64,000 nt of DNA from Argonema galeatum A003/A1 (GTDB lineage: Bacteria; Cyanobacteriota; Cyanobacteriia; Cyanobacteriales; Aerosakkonemataceae), in contig NZ_JAIQZM010000004.1 of the NCBI RefSeq assembly GCF_023333595.1, forward strand, positions 62,001 through 126,000. Direction: 5' to 3'. Made by a program: the position numbers and the translations under genes. The notes under the pieces were generated by a model. The model saw only the letters and a program-made list of their open reading frames with translations, made no database searches and had not been told where the DNA came from. How positions within the stretch are numbered: the first letter of the stretch is position 1; each line of letters begins with the position of its first letter. Of the stretch, positions 43,615 through 53,046 are shown piece after piece.

Positions 43615-44265
43615 ATGACTCAGACTATAGCCTTATCCACAGCAGAAATTACGGTTTCCCATCTTGTATTAAATGATATTAGTTGGGAAATGTATGAGAA
43701 ACTTTTAGATGTCTTTGCTGAGCATCCAAAGCTACGTATGACTTACTACAAGGGAACTCTGGAACTAATGACACCATTATCAGACCATGAAAGGTATAGT
43801 TGGACACTCGGACGGCTAGTAGCGGCACTTTCTGAGGAATTAGGACTGGAAATTTTAGGTGTGAAATCAACTACTTGGCGTTCAGAACCAAACGCTGTTG
43901 GCAAAGAAGCTGATGAATCTTTCTATATTCAAAATGAAGCTTTAGTTCGTGGTAAATTAAAGATCGATCTCACGGTCGCTCCGCCGCCTGACTTAACTAT
44001 TGAAATTGATACAACGCATTCATCGATCGATAAAATGGCGGTTTATGCTGGACTTAAAGTGCCTGAAGTTTGGCGCTTTAAGAATGGAAAAATAACTATA
44101 AATATTTTGACTGATGCTGGTTATGTAGAGGCGCAAAACAGTCTGGTATTTGGTTCATTTCCAGTGAAAGAATTAGCGCGATTTATGCAGTTAGACCCTC
44201 AGAAAGGTGAGAATGCACGATTGCGAGAGTTTAGGGAATGGGTGCGATCGAAAATTGTACAGTAA
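43615..44265 (+). CDS. Uma2-family (DUF820) putative endonuclease
   Basis: A 216-residue Uma2 protein from a different subgroup than the one at 40870. It has MTYYKGTLELMTPLSDHERY (G-x-L-E-L-M-x-P), NAVGKEADESFYI (Asp position), PPDLTIEIDTTHSSIDK (E-x-D-x-x-x-S) and YAGLKVPEVWRF (G-V/L-x-E-x-W). A hairpin terminator follows. Like its relatives it may be a nuclease of mobile origin, with unknown role. Confidence 0.9.
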   Translation: MTQTIALSTAEITVSHLVLNDISWEMYEKLLDVFAEHPKLRMTYYKGTLELMTPLSDHERYSWTLGRLVAALSEELGLEILGVKSTTWRSEPNAVGKEADESFYIQNEALVRGKLKIDLTVAPPPDLTIEIDTTHSSIDKMAVYAGLKVPEVWRFKNGKITINILTDAGYVEAQNSLVFGSFPVKELARFMQLDPQKGENARLREFREWVRSKIVQ

Positions 44266-44278
44266 GGGTAAGGTCCGA

Positions 44279-44300
44279 GGGCAGGCACGGTAGCCTGCCC
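44279..44300. terminator. Hairpin between convergent genes
   Basis: GGGCAGGC and GCCTGCCC form a perfect 8-bp GC-rich stem with a 6-nt loop, followed by GTTTCGGGTT. It lies between the stop codons of the Uma2 gene and the minus-strand kinase. Confidence 0.6.
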
Positions 44301-44319
44301 GTTTCGGGTTAAGCGAAAT

Positions 44320-46107
44320 CTATTTGTGGATAGATCCATCGGGCATTGTGGCACCCTTGAGGTTAGCATCCGTCAAGTAGGCACCCTGAAGATTAGCACC
44401 TTTTAAGTTGGCACCCCGCAGATTAACACCCCGCAGGTAAGCACCGCTTAAATTGGCACCGCTTAAATTAGCAGCTCTCAAATCGGCACCTTTGAGATCC
44501 GCATTAGTTAAATTGGCACTCTCAAGATACGCACCCCACAGCTTAGAATCGCCGAGAACGGCACCCTCTAGATTGGCAGCTTTTAAGTCGGCACCCCTTA
44601 AGTCAGCACGCTCTAAATTAGCATCTCTTAAGTCGGCAGATCCTAAATCGGCAGCTTCAAGTTTGGTATCGTTTAGCTGGGCACCATTTAAGTCCGCACT
44701 CTTAAGCTTGGCATTATTGAGGTAGGCATAACCTAGCTTGGCACGCCATAGGTTGGCACCGGACAGGTTCGCATTCGACAGGTTGGCACTTACTAAGTTG
44801 GCATAACCCAGCTTGCTAGATTTTAGGTTGGCACCGATTAAGTTGGCACCTTCCAGGTTGGCGTAGGATAGCTTGGCACCCATTAAATTGGCATCTCCCA
44901 AGTTTGCATAAGATAGCTGGGCACCGCCTAGATTGGCGTAAGCTAACTTAGCACCCCCTAAATTGGCATTTTCTAAGTTGGCATACCGGAGATTGGCACC
45001 CGCTAGGTTGGCATTCCCTAGCTTGGCATTCCTTAGTTTGGCACCGGATAGGTTGATCTGTTTTAAGTCAGCACCTGTGAGTTCGCACCTAAAACATTCA
45101 TTAGTAACTAGCAATTGCCTGAAGCCATCTTGGGGAATTTCCAGTTTTTGAGAATGGGAGAGACTGGAAATTACCAAACTTGTGCCAAACAAAGCGAGAA
45201 AGCCGCCGAAGGTAGCCAATCCTGCGCGTGTGCTTCTCATCCTGGGTTTTGTGGCACTTGTTTGGGTTTCTAATGTTGTGGTATTGGCGATCGCATCAAT
45301 AGCTAGAAGTGCTTCCAAAGCAGCAGCAGCATGATCGAAACGATTTTTGAGGTTGGGTGCCACCATTTTTTCCAGCCAGTCAATAAACTGCTGACTCAAG
45401 TTAGGCAACAGATGCTTGAATTTGATGGTGTAAGCTTCATCAATTAAGTTGCCGATTTCTGTTGATTTTGTCTTAGTCAGCAGGCAAATCAGCGTCGCAC
45501 CCAAACTGTAGAGGTCAGAGGCTTCTGTCACTTGGCGATTGAACAATTGTTCTGGAGGCATAAATCCCAAGGTGCCTTTGACTACGCTGCTGACAGCAAC
45601 TTCTCCGCCGCCGCTGCGGGCAAACCCAAAATCTACCAGGTATACGTAGGGGCGATTCTTGTCGTAGCCCTGGTCAATCAGGATATTTTCGGGTTTAATA
45701 TCCCGATGAATCACAGGCGGAATTTGCTGTTGCAGGTAAACTAAAACCTCTAAGACAGCTATGGCAATCTGCTTGATTTCTTCTGGCTTTAAGAAGCGTG
45801 GCTGTGCTAGAGAGGGGGCTTGTTTGTATTCCTGTACTAAGCAAAAGCCGGTTGGGGTTTGGAATGAATTGAGATAGTGAGGGATGCTGGGATGATCTAG
45901 CTGCCGCAGCAGTTGAATTTCTGTATCTACAGTGTCGTAGTCTGACCAACTGGCACCGAATTGGGCAAACTGAAACTGTTTTATTACTACGGGTAGATGC
46001 GTATTTGTATTAATTGCTAAGTAGGTGACTCGACCACAGGCGCGATTGTGGCCTAGTTCTCGTTCAACTTGATAGCCGTGGTTGGAAAAATCTGGGAAGT
46101 TGCTCAT
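44320..46107 (-). CDS. Ser/Thr protein kinase with pentapeptide repeats
   Basis: The 595-residue protein has an N-terminal Hanks-type kinase domain (about 8-270): VVIKQF (ATP-binding Lys), HRDIKPENILID (catalytic loop), DFGFARSG (metal Asp) and GTLGFMPPEQ (activation segment). A membrane helix (GLATFGGFLALFGTSLVISS, about 298-317) follows. From about 345 to the end there are some 45 A(D/N)Lxx pentapeptides that fold as a right-handed quadrilateral beta-helix outside the membrane or at its surface. The DNA of the repeat region is itself quasi-periodic. The ligand or substrate is unknown. It is a known cyanobacterial domain combination. Confidence 0.92.
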   Translation of the reverse strand: MSNFPDFSNHGYQVERELGHNRACGRVTYLAINTNTHLPVVIKQFQFAQFGASWSDYDTVDTEIQLLRQLDHPSIPHYLNSFQTPTGFCLVQEYKQAPSLAQPRFLKPEEIKQIAIAVLEVLVYLQQQIPPVIHRDIKPENILIDQGYDKNRPYVYLVDFGFARSGGGEVAVSSVVKGTLGFMPPEQLFNRQVTEASDLYSLGATLICLLTKTKSTEIGNLIDEAYTIKFKHLLPNLSQQFIDWLEKMVAPNLKNRFDHAAAALEALLAIDAIANTTTLETQTSATKPRMRSTRAGLATFGGFLALFGTSLVISSLSHSQKLEIPQDGFRQLLVTNECFRCELTGADLKQINLSGAKLRNAKLGNANLAGANLRYANLENANLGGAKLAYANLGGAQLSYANLGDANLMGAKLSYANLEGANLIGANLKSSKLGYANLVSANLSNANLSGANLWRAKLGYAYLNNAKLKSADLNGAQLNDTKLEAADLGSADLRDANLERADLRGADLKAANLEGAVLGDSKLWGAYLESANLTNADLKGADLRAANLSGANLSGAYLRGVNLRGANLKGANLQGAYLTDANLKGATMPDGSIHK

Positions 46108-46229
46108 GACGATCGTCGCTGCTTGCCGCTAAGGCGGGCTATAGGCATTCATGGTTAACTACTATGTTGCTCACAAAATTGGGATTTGCGATCGCTCTTT
46201 CCCCAAAAAATTTACTAATCTCAAAATAG

Positions 46230-46625
46230 CGGCAAGCTATTCAACGTAGGGACTTGCGGGTTTACTACCAGCCGATCGTATCCCTCAAAAGCGGTCGGAT
46301 TAGTGGATTTGAGGCGCTGGTACGCTGGGAACACCCGACTAGAGGCTTTGTGCCCCCAAGCGAGTTTATCCCGTTGGCAGAAGAAACCGGACCGATCGGC
46401 TCGATCGATCGCTTTGTGCTGCGCGAAGCTTGTCGCCAGATGGGTTTTTGGCAACGGGCGTTTCCAGCCCAAGTACCATTGACTTTGAGTGTGAATCTGT
46501 CTGGCTTTCAGTTGTCGCAACTCGGCTTAGTCGAGCAGATCGACCAAATTTTGTGGGAAACTAGCATACAGCGCTCCAGTTTGAAGCTAGAAATCACCGA
46601 AAGCAAATTAAGTATGAACCTATAA
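46230..46625 (+). pseudogene. EAL-domain fragment
   Basis: The frame reads RVYYQPIVSLKSGRISGFEA, RWEHPTRGFVPPSEFIPLAE and LSVNLSGFQLSQ, the first third of a c-di-GMP phosphodiesterase EAL domain. The signature is EAL-like (FEALVRW). It lacks any upstream domain and ends after ITESKLSMNL at a stop, before the later catalytic residues. It has lost both ends and cannot be an active enzyme. Confidence 0.85.
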
Positions 46626-46768
46626 AAGTCAAAAGTCAAAACAGGTCTCTTTCCCTTTCCCTGGTTTTTCACAAAATCTTCACATTTCGATCTTAAACTT
46701 AGAATTAAGTCAGTTTAATAATTTGAGTTAAACAAATCCCATTTTACTGCCAATGAACCGATACAACA

Positions 46769-47146
46769 ATGAAAAAAATCTTGTTAATTGACGACAACGA
46801 AGAAATCAGAGAATTGATAGGCTACTTTCTTAGTTTAGAAAATTACGAGGCGATCGCAACTGACAAAGGTCGCCTCGGCTTAGAGTTAGCCAAAAAAGTA
46901 AAGCCCGACTTGATTATTTGCGATATTCGTATGCCGGGACTCGATGGGTATGCAGTTCTAAAAGCATTACGCGAAGATTGGACAACAGCCAAAATTCCTT
47001 TTATTTTTCTATCTGCTGAAACAGATTGTGACAGTCGCTGTCTTGCCAGAGAACTGGGATCTGATGATTATTTAACAAAACCCGTTGATTTTGATGAACT
47101 ATTGCAAGCGATCGCCGCTCAAATAAAAAAAATAAGGTATCCTTAA
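46769..47146 (+). CDS. Single-domain response regulator
   Basis: The 125-residue protein is a stand-alone receiver domain: [13 protein letters not shown] (acidic pair), [13 protein letters not shown] (phospho-acceptor Asp, about residue 53), FIFLSAET (Ser/Thr switch) and [13 protein letters not shown] (Lys). There is no output domain, so it probably relays phosphate or acts through protein contact. It stands 150 bp before the large hybrid histidine kinase on the same strand, separated by a fold-back repeat, and is a likely partner. Confidence 0.92.
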   Translation: MKKILLIDDNEEIRELIGYFLSLENYEAIATDKGRLGLELAKKVKPDLIICDIRMPGLDGYAVLKALREDWTTAKIPFIFLSAETDCDSRCLARELGSDDYLTKPVDFDELLQAIAAQIKKIRYP

Positions 47147-47147
47147 T

Positions 47148-47268
47148 AGGACTTACGCTTTTCTCCCCCCTAGCCCCCCAGATTTGGGGGAGAAGAGTCC
47201 TGTTCCAGTCCTGTTCCCCCAGATTTGGGGGGCTAGGGGGGCAAAACCAAGGTTTTGGCGTAAGTCCT
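47148..47268. repeat. 121-bp fold-back element
   Basis: AGGACTTACGC (47148-47158) is mirrored by GCGTAAGTCCT (47258-47268). Inside, CCCCCCTAGCCCCCCAGATT and its reverse complement form further arms. It separates the response regulator from the histidine kinase. Confidence 0.85.
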
Positions 47269-47295
47269 TTTAGATTAGTATTGCTTGCTAAGACA

Positions 47296-50200
47296 ATGAC
47301 ATTTTTACCAAAACAGATTAGCAAAAAACTGCACTGGCTGTCAATTTTAATTGGACTGGCAATTTCAATTGCCACTCTGATAATTTGGCATGGTCTACAG
47401 GCTCAAGAAAACGAGGCTATTCGACAGTTAGTGCGGCTGAAATCATCCCTTGCCAGAACTGAAATTATAGCGCAAGTAGAGACTCGCATCAAAGCGCTGG
47501 AGCGGATGAGCCAGCGCTGGTCCATTCGAGACGGAACACCCAGAAACGAGTGGGAAGCAGATGCAAAATCTTACATAAATGACTTTGGCGGTTACCAGGC
47601 GATCGAGTGGGTAGATCCTTCATTTCGCGTCCGCTGGATTGTACCGCTAGCAGGTAATGAAGCAGATCGAAACCTTGACCTTAGCTTTGAGAAGCGACGA
47701 CAGACTGCTCTAGAAAATGCCATAAAAAACCGGACTATAACTGTTACTGAACCTATAGATTTGCTTCAGGGAGGCAAAGGATTTTTAGCTTATGTCCCCA
47801 TTTTAAAAGGTCAAAAGTTTGAGGGCTTTATAATTGGTGTATTTAGACTTCAAGCGTTACTTGACATGATTTTAGAAGAACATTCGATCGATGAATACGC
47901 GATCGCTATATTTGACGGTCAAGAAGAAATTTACAAACACAATGCCGAAAATAAGCAATACCAGCAAAAATGGGGCGAAAAAATCGAAATTAACCTTTAT
48001 GGTTCCAAATGGGAGACGCAGATATGGCCTACAGCAAAATTGATAGAAAAAATCTATTCTCCGCTGACTACAGTAGTATTGATTAGCGGCTTGCTGACTG
48101 GTTGGATACTAGCGTTGGCAGTATATTTTGGACAAACGGCCAAGCTTCGCACTAAACAGGTTGAAATTATCAACCAAAAGTTAGCAGAAGAAATAACTCA
48201 ACGAGAACAAACGCAAGAAACACTGCAAGATCTCGCCACACTTCAGCAAGCGATTCTGGACAGCACAAATTATATAATTATTTCTACAACAGAAGACGGC
48301 ATAATTTGCACCTTTAACAGCGCCGCCGAACGATTGCTGGGATATACAGCAGCAGAAGTAATTGGCAAAACAACACCTGCGATTATTCACGACAAAGATG
48401 AAATCGCCGCACAGGCAAAAGAACTATCGCAAGAGCTTGGAATTACAATTGAACCTGGCTTTGAAGTATTTATTGCCAAAACAAGCCGTGGCAAAAAGGA
48501 TGAGCGCGAATGGTCTTATATCCGTAAAGACGGTTCCCGCTTTCCAGTGCTGTTGTCGATAACGACACTGCGCGACCCCGCCGGAAATATCACCGGATTT
48601 ATGGGCATAGGTAGCGATATCACCGAACGGAAACGCTCAGAAGAAGCTTTACAGAAAACGTTACAAGAACTGGCATTTCAAAAATTTGCTGTCGATCGGG
48701 CCGCGATCGTTGTCATAACTGACGATCGCGGCAGGATTGCATCTGCCAACGAAAAATTCTGTGAAATTTCCCAATACGCTCAAGAAGAACTGATCGGACA
48801 AACCCACTACTTAATCAAATCCGATTATCATCCTCCAGCCTTCTTTAAAGAGCTTTGGTCAACCATTAGCAGCGGTAAGGTGTGGCAGGGCGAGATGAAA
48901 AATCGAGCCAAAGATGGTACGTTTTATTGGGTAGACACCACAATTGTTCCTTTTTTAGATAACATGGGAAAACCCTTTCAGTACCTCGCAATCCGGTTTG
49001 ACATCACCAAAAGCAAACAGGCACAAGAAGCACTGCAACAACAAATTCAACGAACTTTGTTGCTTAAGCAAATCACCGAACAAATTCGCCAGAGTCTTGA
49101 GAGCAAACAAATCTTTGAGACAGCTAGCACTTTGCTGGGTAAGGCGTTTGGTGTGAATCGCTGCTTGATTCATACCTATGTGGCTTCTCCCACACCTCAG
49201 ATTCCGTTTGTTGCCGAGTATCTTGAACCCGGTTACGCATCCGTTCTCAATTTAAAAGTTCCCGTACTTGGCAATCCTCATGCAGAAAAGATGCTCGCTC
49301 AAGATCGATCTCTAGTTTCCCCAGATGTTTACGCCGATCCTCTATTAAAAGAGAGCGAACCCATTTTGCGCCAGATGGGGTTGAAATCTATGCTGGCGAT
49401 TCGCACTTCCTACCAGGGTAAAGCCAACGGCGCAATCTGCTTGCATCAATGCGCTTACTTCCACCAGTGGACAGACGATGAAATCGAGCTATTAGAATCG
49501 GTCGCTGCTCAAGTCGGAATCGCCCTTGCACAAGCTAATCTACTGGAGGAAGAAACACAACAGCGCGAAGAACTTACCATCAAAAACTTTGCTTTGTCAC
49601 AGGCAAAACGAGAAGCCGAAACAGCAAATCGGGCAAAAAGCGAATTCCTGGCGATGATGAGCCACGAAATTCGCACCCCCATGAATGCAGTAATTGGCAT
49701 GACAGGATTGCTGCTGGATACAAACCTCAATCCCCAACAGCGCGACTTTGTAGAAACCATCCGCTCAAGCGGCGACGCCTTGCTTACCATCATTAACGAT
49801 ATTCTCGATTTTTCTAAGATTGAGTCTGGCAAGCTGGACTTAGAGAAACAACCTTTCAACCTCCGCAGTTGTGTAGAGGAAGCGTTAGATCTGCTGGCTC
49901 CCGCAGCAGCTGAAAAGAATCTAGATTTAGCTTATCTAATTGAACCCCAGACACCAGCTGCGATCGTCGGAGATGTGACGCGACTGCGGCAAATTTTAGT
50001 CAATTTACTCGGTAATGCGGTTAAATTCACAGAAAGCGGAGAAGTCGTCGTTTCAGTAACAGCGAAACAATTGGAGATTGAAGAAGAAAATTCTCAATCT
50101 GAAATCTCAGATCGGAAATTTGAAATTCAATTTGCCGTCACCGACACAGGAATCGGTATTCCCCCAGAGCGAATAGAGCGATTATTTAAGCCCTTCAGCC

Positions 50201-51717
50201 AGGTTGATTCTTCAATGACTCGCCGATATGGCGGGACTGGATTGGGCTTAGCAATTAGCAAACGCCTGAGCGAAATGATGGGCGGCAGAATGTGGGTGGA
50301 AAGCTGTGCAGGACAAGGTTCTACGTTTTATTTTACGGTGCGGCTTCGGGGATCTCCCGCTTCCCTACTTGACTTTCAGATTCCGCCTGGGCTGCATTTA
50401 GCTGGCAAACGACTGCTAGTAGTGGATGACAACGCCACTAACCGCAAAATTCTCACCTTGCAAGCGGAATCTTGGGGAATGCAAGTTCGATCGGCTTTTA
50501 GCGGCTGGCAAGCTCTGGAATGGATTGTTTCTGGAGAGCAATTTGACATTGCGGTTTTAGATATGCAGATGCCAGAGATGGATGGCTTAAGTTTGGCAGC
50601 GCACATCCACTCTTTACCAAGCTGTCAGGAACTGCCCTTGGTGATGCTGAGTTCTTTGGGCAGCATTACACAAGAAGAAACAGAAGAAAAAGCTAAATTC
50701 GTCGCCTTTTTGAGTAAGCCAATTAAGCAATCTCACCTTTACAATGTTTTTGCTCGGATTTTTAGCAAGCAACGGATCTCTGTACGTTCTTCCCAATCTT
50801 TACCGCCGCAATTCGATTCCCAGTTAGCAAAACATCTGCCTTTACGCATTCTGCTGGTGGAAGACGTTTCTTTAAACCAGAAGGTAGCTTTGCAGATGCT
50901 ACAGAAGTTGGGCTATCGCGCCGATGTTGCCAACAACGGTTTAGAGGCACTGTCAGCTTTGCACCGCCAGCCTTACGATGTCGTCTTCATGGATGTGCAG
51001 ATGCCAGAAATGGATGGACTGGAAGCGACTCGTCGAATCGATCGAGAATGGCCTGACAATTTTAGATTGGAGTCTGCGGATGAGAGTCAGAAATTTGTTG
51101 CCGCTAACGAGGAAACCAATAATCCCAAATCTAAAATCCCAAATCTAAAATCGAGTCGTCCTTGGATTATTGCGATGACTGCCCATGCTATGCAGGGCGA
51201 TCGCGAAGAGTGCCTCAAAGCCGGAATGAACGATTATATCAGCAAACCGATCCGAATCGAGGCACTTGATCAAGCTTTGAAAAAGTACGGACAAGTACTC
51301 GATCTCAAGAGCGGGGGAGCGGAGGAGCATTCGCACTCAGCACTCAAAGTGTCCCCAGTCGCGATCGATCGCCAGACGTTCCAAGCTCTCAAGGAAATGC
51401 TATGCGAAGATGGAAATACAGAAGTTTTCGCCGAGATCGTTGACAGCTACCTGGAAGACGCGCCCCAAAGACTGCAAGCTATTATTAATGCCGTTGCCCA
51501 GTCAGATGCCTTCACACTCCAACTCTCAGCCCATGCCCTTAAGTCTACAAGTGCCACCCTTGGCGCAATTCCCCTTTCTCAAATATGCGGCGAATTGGAA
51601 ACAATGGGCAGTACCGCTAATACCGCTGGTGCATCTAAACTGGTTAGCCAACTCGCGGCAGAATACGAACAAGTAGAAGCTGCTTTGGAATTACTATATC
51701 CCCGTTGGCGAAAATGA
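47296..51717 (+). CDS. Hybrid sensor histidine kinase (CHASE-PAS-PAS-GAF-HK-REC-REC-HPt)
   Basis: The 1,473-residue protein has membrane helices at about 13-35 and 258-280 bracketing an extracytoplasmic CHASE-like sensor. PAS domains follow at about 315-450 and 462-585 and a GAF domain at 588-760. The HisKA motif [11 protein letters not shown] has the phospho-His at H790; HATPase_c ([19 protein letters not shown]) spans about 895-1015. Two receiver domains have D1089 ([10 protein letters not shown]) and D1233 ([10 protein letters not shown]), and the C-terminal HPt has H1413 (SAHALKST). Repeat-derived runs ([13 protein letters not shown]) interrupt REC2. The stop overlaps the next gene by 4 bp, so the diguanylate cyclase is its probable output. 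The TTG at 47281 is less likely than ATG 47296. Confidence 0.93.
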   Translation: MTFLPKQISKKLHWLSILIGLAISIATLIIWHGLQAQENEAIRQLVRLKSSLARTEIIAQVETRIKALERMSQRWSIRDGTPRNEWEADAKSYINDFGGYQAIEWVDPSFRVRWIVPLAGNEADRNLDLSFEKRRQTALENAIKNRTITVTEPIDLLQGGKGFLAYVPILKGQKFEGFIIGVFRLQALLDMILEEHSIDEYAIAIFDGQEEIYKHNAENKQYQQKWGEKIEINLYGSKWETQIWPTAKLIEKIYSPLTTVVLISGLLTGWILALAVYFGQTAKLRTKQVEIINQKLAEEITQREQTQETLQDLATLQQAILDSTNYIIISTTEDGIICTFNSAAERLLGYTAAEVIGKTTPAIIHDKDEIAAQAKELSQELGITIEPGFEVFIAKTSRGKKDEREWSYIRKDGSRFPVLLSITTLRDPAGNITGFMGIGSDITERKRSEEALQKTLQELAFQKFAVDRAAIVVITDDRGRIASANEKFCEISQYAQEELIGQTHYLIKSDYHPPAFFKELWSTISSGKVWQGEMKNRAKDGTFYWVDTTIVPFLDNMGKPFQYLAIRFDITKSKQAQEALQQQIQRTLLLKQITEQIRQSLESKQIFETASTLLGKAFGVNRCLIHTYVASPTPQIPFVAEYLEPGYASVLNLKVPVLGNPHAEKMLAQDRSLVSPDVYADPLLKESEPILRQMGLKSMLAIRTSYQGKANGAICLHQCAYFHQWTDDEIELLESVAAQVGIALAQANLLEEETQQREELTIKNFALSQAKREAETANRAKSEFLAMMSHEIRTPMNAVIGMTGLLLDTNLNPQQRDFVETIRSSGDALLTIINDILDFSKIESGKLDLEKQPFNLRSCVEEALDLLAPAAAEKNLDLAYLIEPQTPAAIVGDVTRLRQILVNLLGNAVKFTESGEVVVSVTAKQLEIEEENSQSEISDRKFEIQFAVTDTGIGIPPERIERLFKPFSQVDSSMTRRYGGTGLGLAISKRLSEMMGGRMWVESCAGQGSTFYFTVRLRGSPASLLDFQIPPGLHLAGKRLLVVDDNATNRKILTLQAESWGMQVRSAFSGWQALEWIVSGEQFDIAVLDMQMPEMDGLSLAAHIHSLPSCQELPLVMLSSLGSITQEETEEKAKFVAFLSKPIKQSHLYNVFARIFSKQRISVRSSQSLPPQFDSQLAKHLPLRILLVEDVSLNQKVALQMLQKLGYRADVANNGLEALSALHRQPYDVVFMDVQMPEMDGLEATRRIDREWPDNFRLESADESQKFVAANEETNNPKSKIPNLKSSRPWIIAMTAHAMQGDREECLKAGMNDYISKPIRIEALDQALKKYGQVLDLKSGGAEEHSHSALKVSPVAIDRQTFQALKEMLCEDGNTEVFAEIVDSYLEDAPQRLQAIINAVAQSDAFTLQLSAHALKSTSATLGAIPLSQICGELETMGSTANTAGASKLVSQLAAEYEQVEAALELLYPRWRK

Positions 51718-52757
51718 TTAATCCTGACTTTCAGAACAACCCGCCCCTAATTCTTGTTGTAGATGATGAGAAAACCCTGCGAATGTTGCTGCGTCGCGTG
51801 ATGGAGAAGGAAGGGTATCGCGTCGCCGAGGCGTCGGACGGGTCAGAGTGTTTGCAGACCTGTCAACAAATTAAGCCAGATATTGTCTTAATGGATGCCA
51901 TGATGCCTGTGATGGATGGCTTTACTTGCTGCCCTCAACTGCGAAGCCTTTTGGGTGATGATTGTCCTCCTATCTTGATGATTACTGTTCTGGACGATCC
52001 GGCATCAGTTGACCGAGCCTTTGAGGTTGGCGCAACTGATTATGCTACCAAACCAATCTTTTGGGCAGTACTGCGTCAGCGAGTCCGTCGCCTGCTGGAA
52101 ACCAGATGGGCGATGACGGAACTCCAACGACAGATTGAACGGGAGCATATCCTGACAGAACAGCTGGAGATAGCTAATCAAGAATTGCAGCGTCTTGCAT
52201 CTGTAGATGGACTTACCGAGCTGTTTAACCGTCGCTCTTTTGATGAGTATTTACAGCTCGAATGGAAAAGGTTAGGACGGGAGCAAGCACCCCTATCTTT
52301 AATTTTGTGCGATATTGATTTTTTCAAACTTTACAACGACACTTACGGACATCTAGCAGGGGATGAGTGTCTGCGCCAAGTTGCTAAGAGTATCCGTCAG
52401 GCTGCGAAACGTCCGGCTGATTTGGCAGCCCGCTACGGAGGTGAAGAATTCGCTGTTATTTTGCCGAATACTGAAGTTGAAGGAGCCCTGTATTTGGCAG
52501 AAGTAATTCGAGCTTCTGTGAAAGCTCTTAGCATAGTCCATGCCGGTTCTCAGGTTAGTGAATATGTCACCCTCAGCTTGGGAGTGGCTCGCCTTATTCC
52601 CAGTTCTCAATCATCCCCAGAAGAATTAATTAATGATGCGGATAAAGCTCTTTATAAAGCGAAAGTAGAAGGACGCGATCGGGTTGAATTAATTTTTTTT
52701 TTGCAGTCAATAGTTACGCATCAAACTCGTGCCCTTTTACGAATTTGGCAATCATAA
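51714..52757 (+). CDS. REC-GGDEF diguanylate cyclase
   Basis: The 347-residue protein has a receiver domain ([14 protein letters not shown], phospho-Asp in [12 protein letters not shown], Lys in YATKP), a coiled-coil linker and a GGDEF domain with the active A-site GGEEF in [12 protein letters not shown]. An RxxD motif (RPAD) lies five residues before GGEEF, the canonical inhibitory I-site, so feedback inhibition by c-di-GMP is expected. The ATG overlaps the histidine kinase stop (ATGA), indicating translational coupling. Phosphorylation by that kinase probably controls c-di-GMP synthesis. Confidence 0.95.
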   Translation: MINPDFQNNPPLILVVDDEKTLRMLLRRVMEKEGYRVAEASDGSECLQTCQQIKPDIVLMDAMMPVMDGFTCCPQLRSLLGDDCPPILMITVLDDPASVDRAFEVGATDYATKPIFWAVLRQRVRRLLETRWAMTELQRQIEREHILTEQLEIANQELQRLASVDGLTELFNRRSFDEYLQLEWKRLGREQAPLSLILCDIDFFKLYNDTYGHLAGDECLRQVAKSIRQAAKRPADLAARYGGEEFAVILPNTEVEGALYLAEVIRASVKALSIVHAGSQVSEYVTLSLGVARLIPSSQSSPEELINDADKALYKAKVEGRDRVELIFFLQSIVTHQTRALLRIWQS

Positions 52758-52858
52758 AACGATCTTTTACACATTCTGCAAGAAATTAATTTTCATTAAA
52801 ATAAACCTGGATTTGATATCATGTCCGGTAGCATCGGTTACCTAAAAAATTCGTGTTA

Positions 52859-52981
52859 TTATACCAAATTCGCAACAATTACCCCCTTTATGTCTCTAGG
52901 CTGTAGAGACGTTTCATGAAACGTCTCTACAATGTTTAGGCCAAAAATTAAAGGGGGTAACCAACCCGGATTTCGTATAAC
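52859..52981. repeat. Nested fold-back element upstream of the large kinase gene
   Basis: TTATACCAAATTCG and CGGATTTCGTATAA form imperfect outer arms, TTACCCCCTTT and AAAGGGGGTAA inner arms, and GTAGAGACGTTTCATGAAAC with its complement a central palindrome (52906-52933). The stretch GTACTTAGTGTGCTAA at 53001-53016 also matches the end of the MITE at 9294-9491. Confidence 0.75.
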
Positions 52982-53046
52982 GAAAAAATCTGGGTTTTCT
53001 GTACTTAGTGTGCTAATTTGTCTCAAAAAAGACACCAAATTTTTTT

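Noticed and set aside
44330-45070. Regularly spaced repeats resembling a CRISPR array
   Set aside because: The period is 15 bases and reflects pentapeptide codons of the Ser/Thr kinase gene; there are no spacers.
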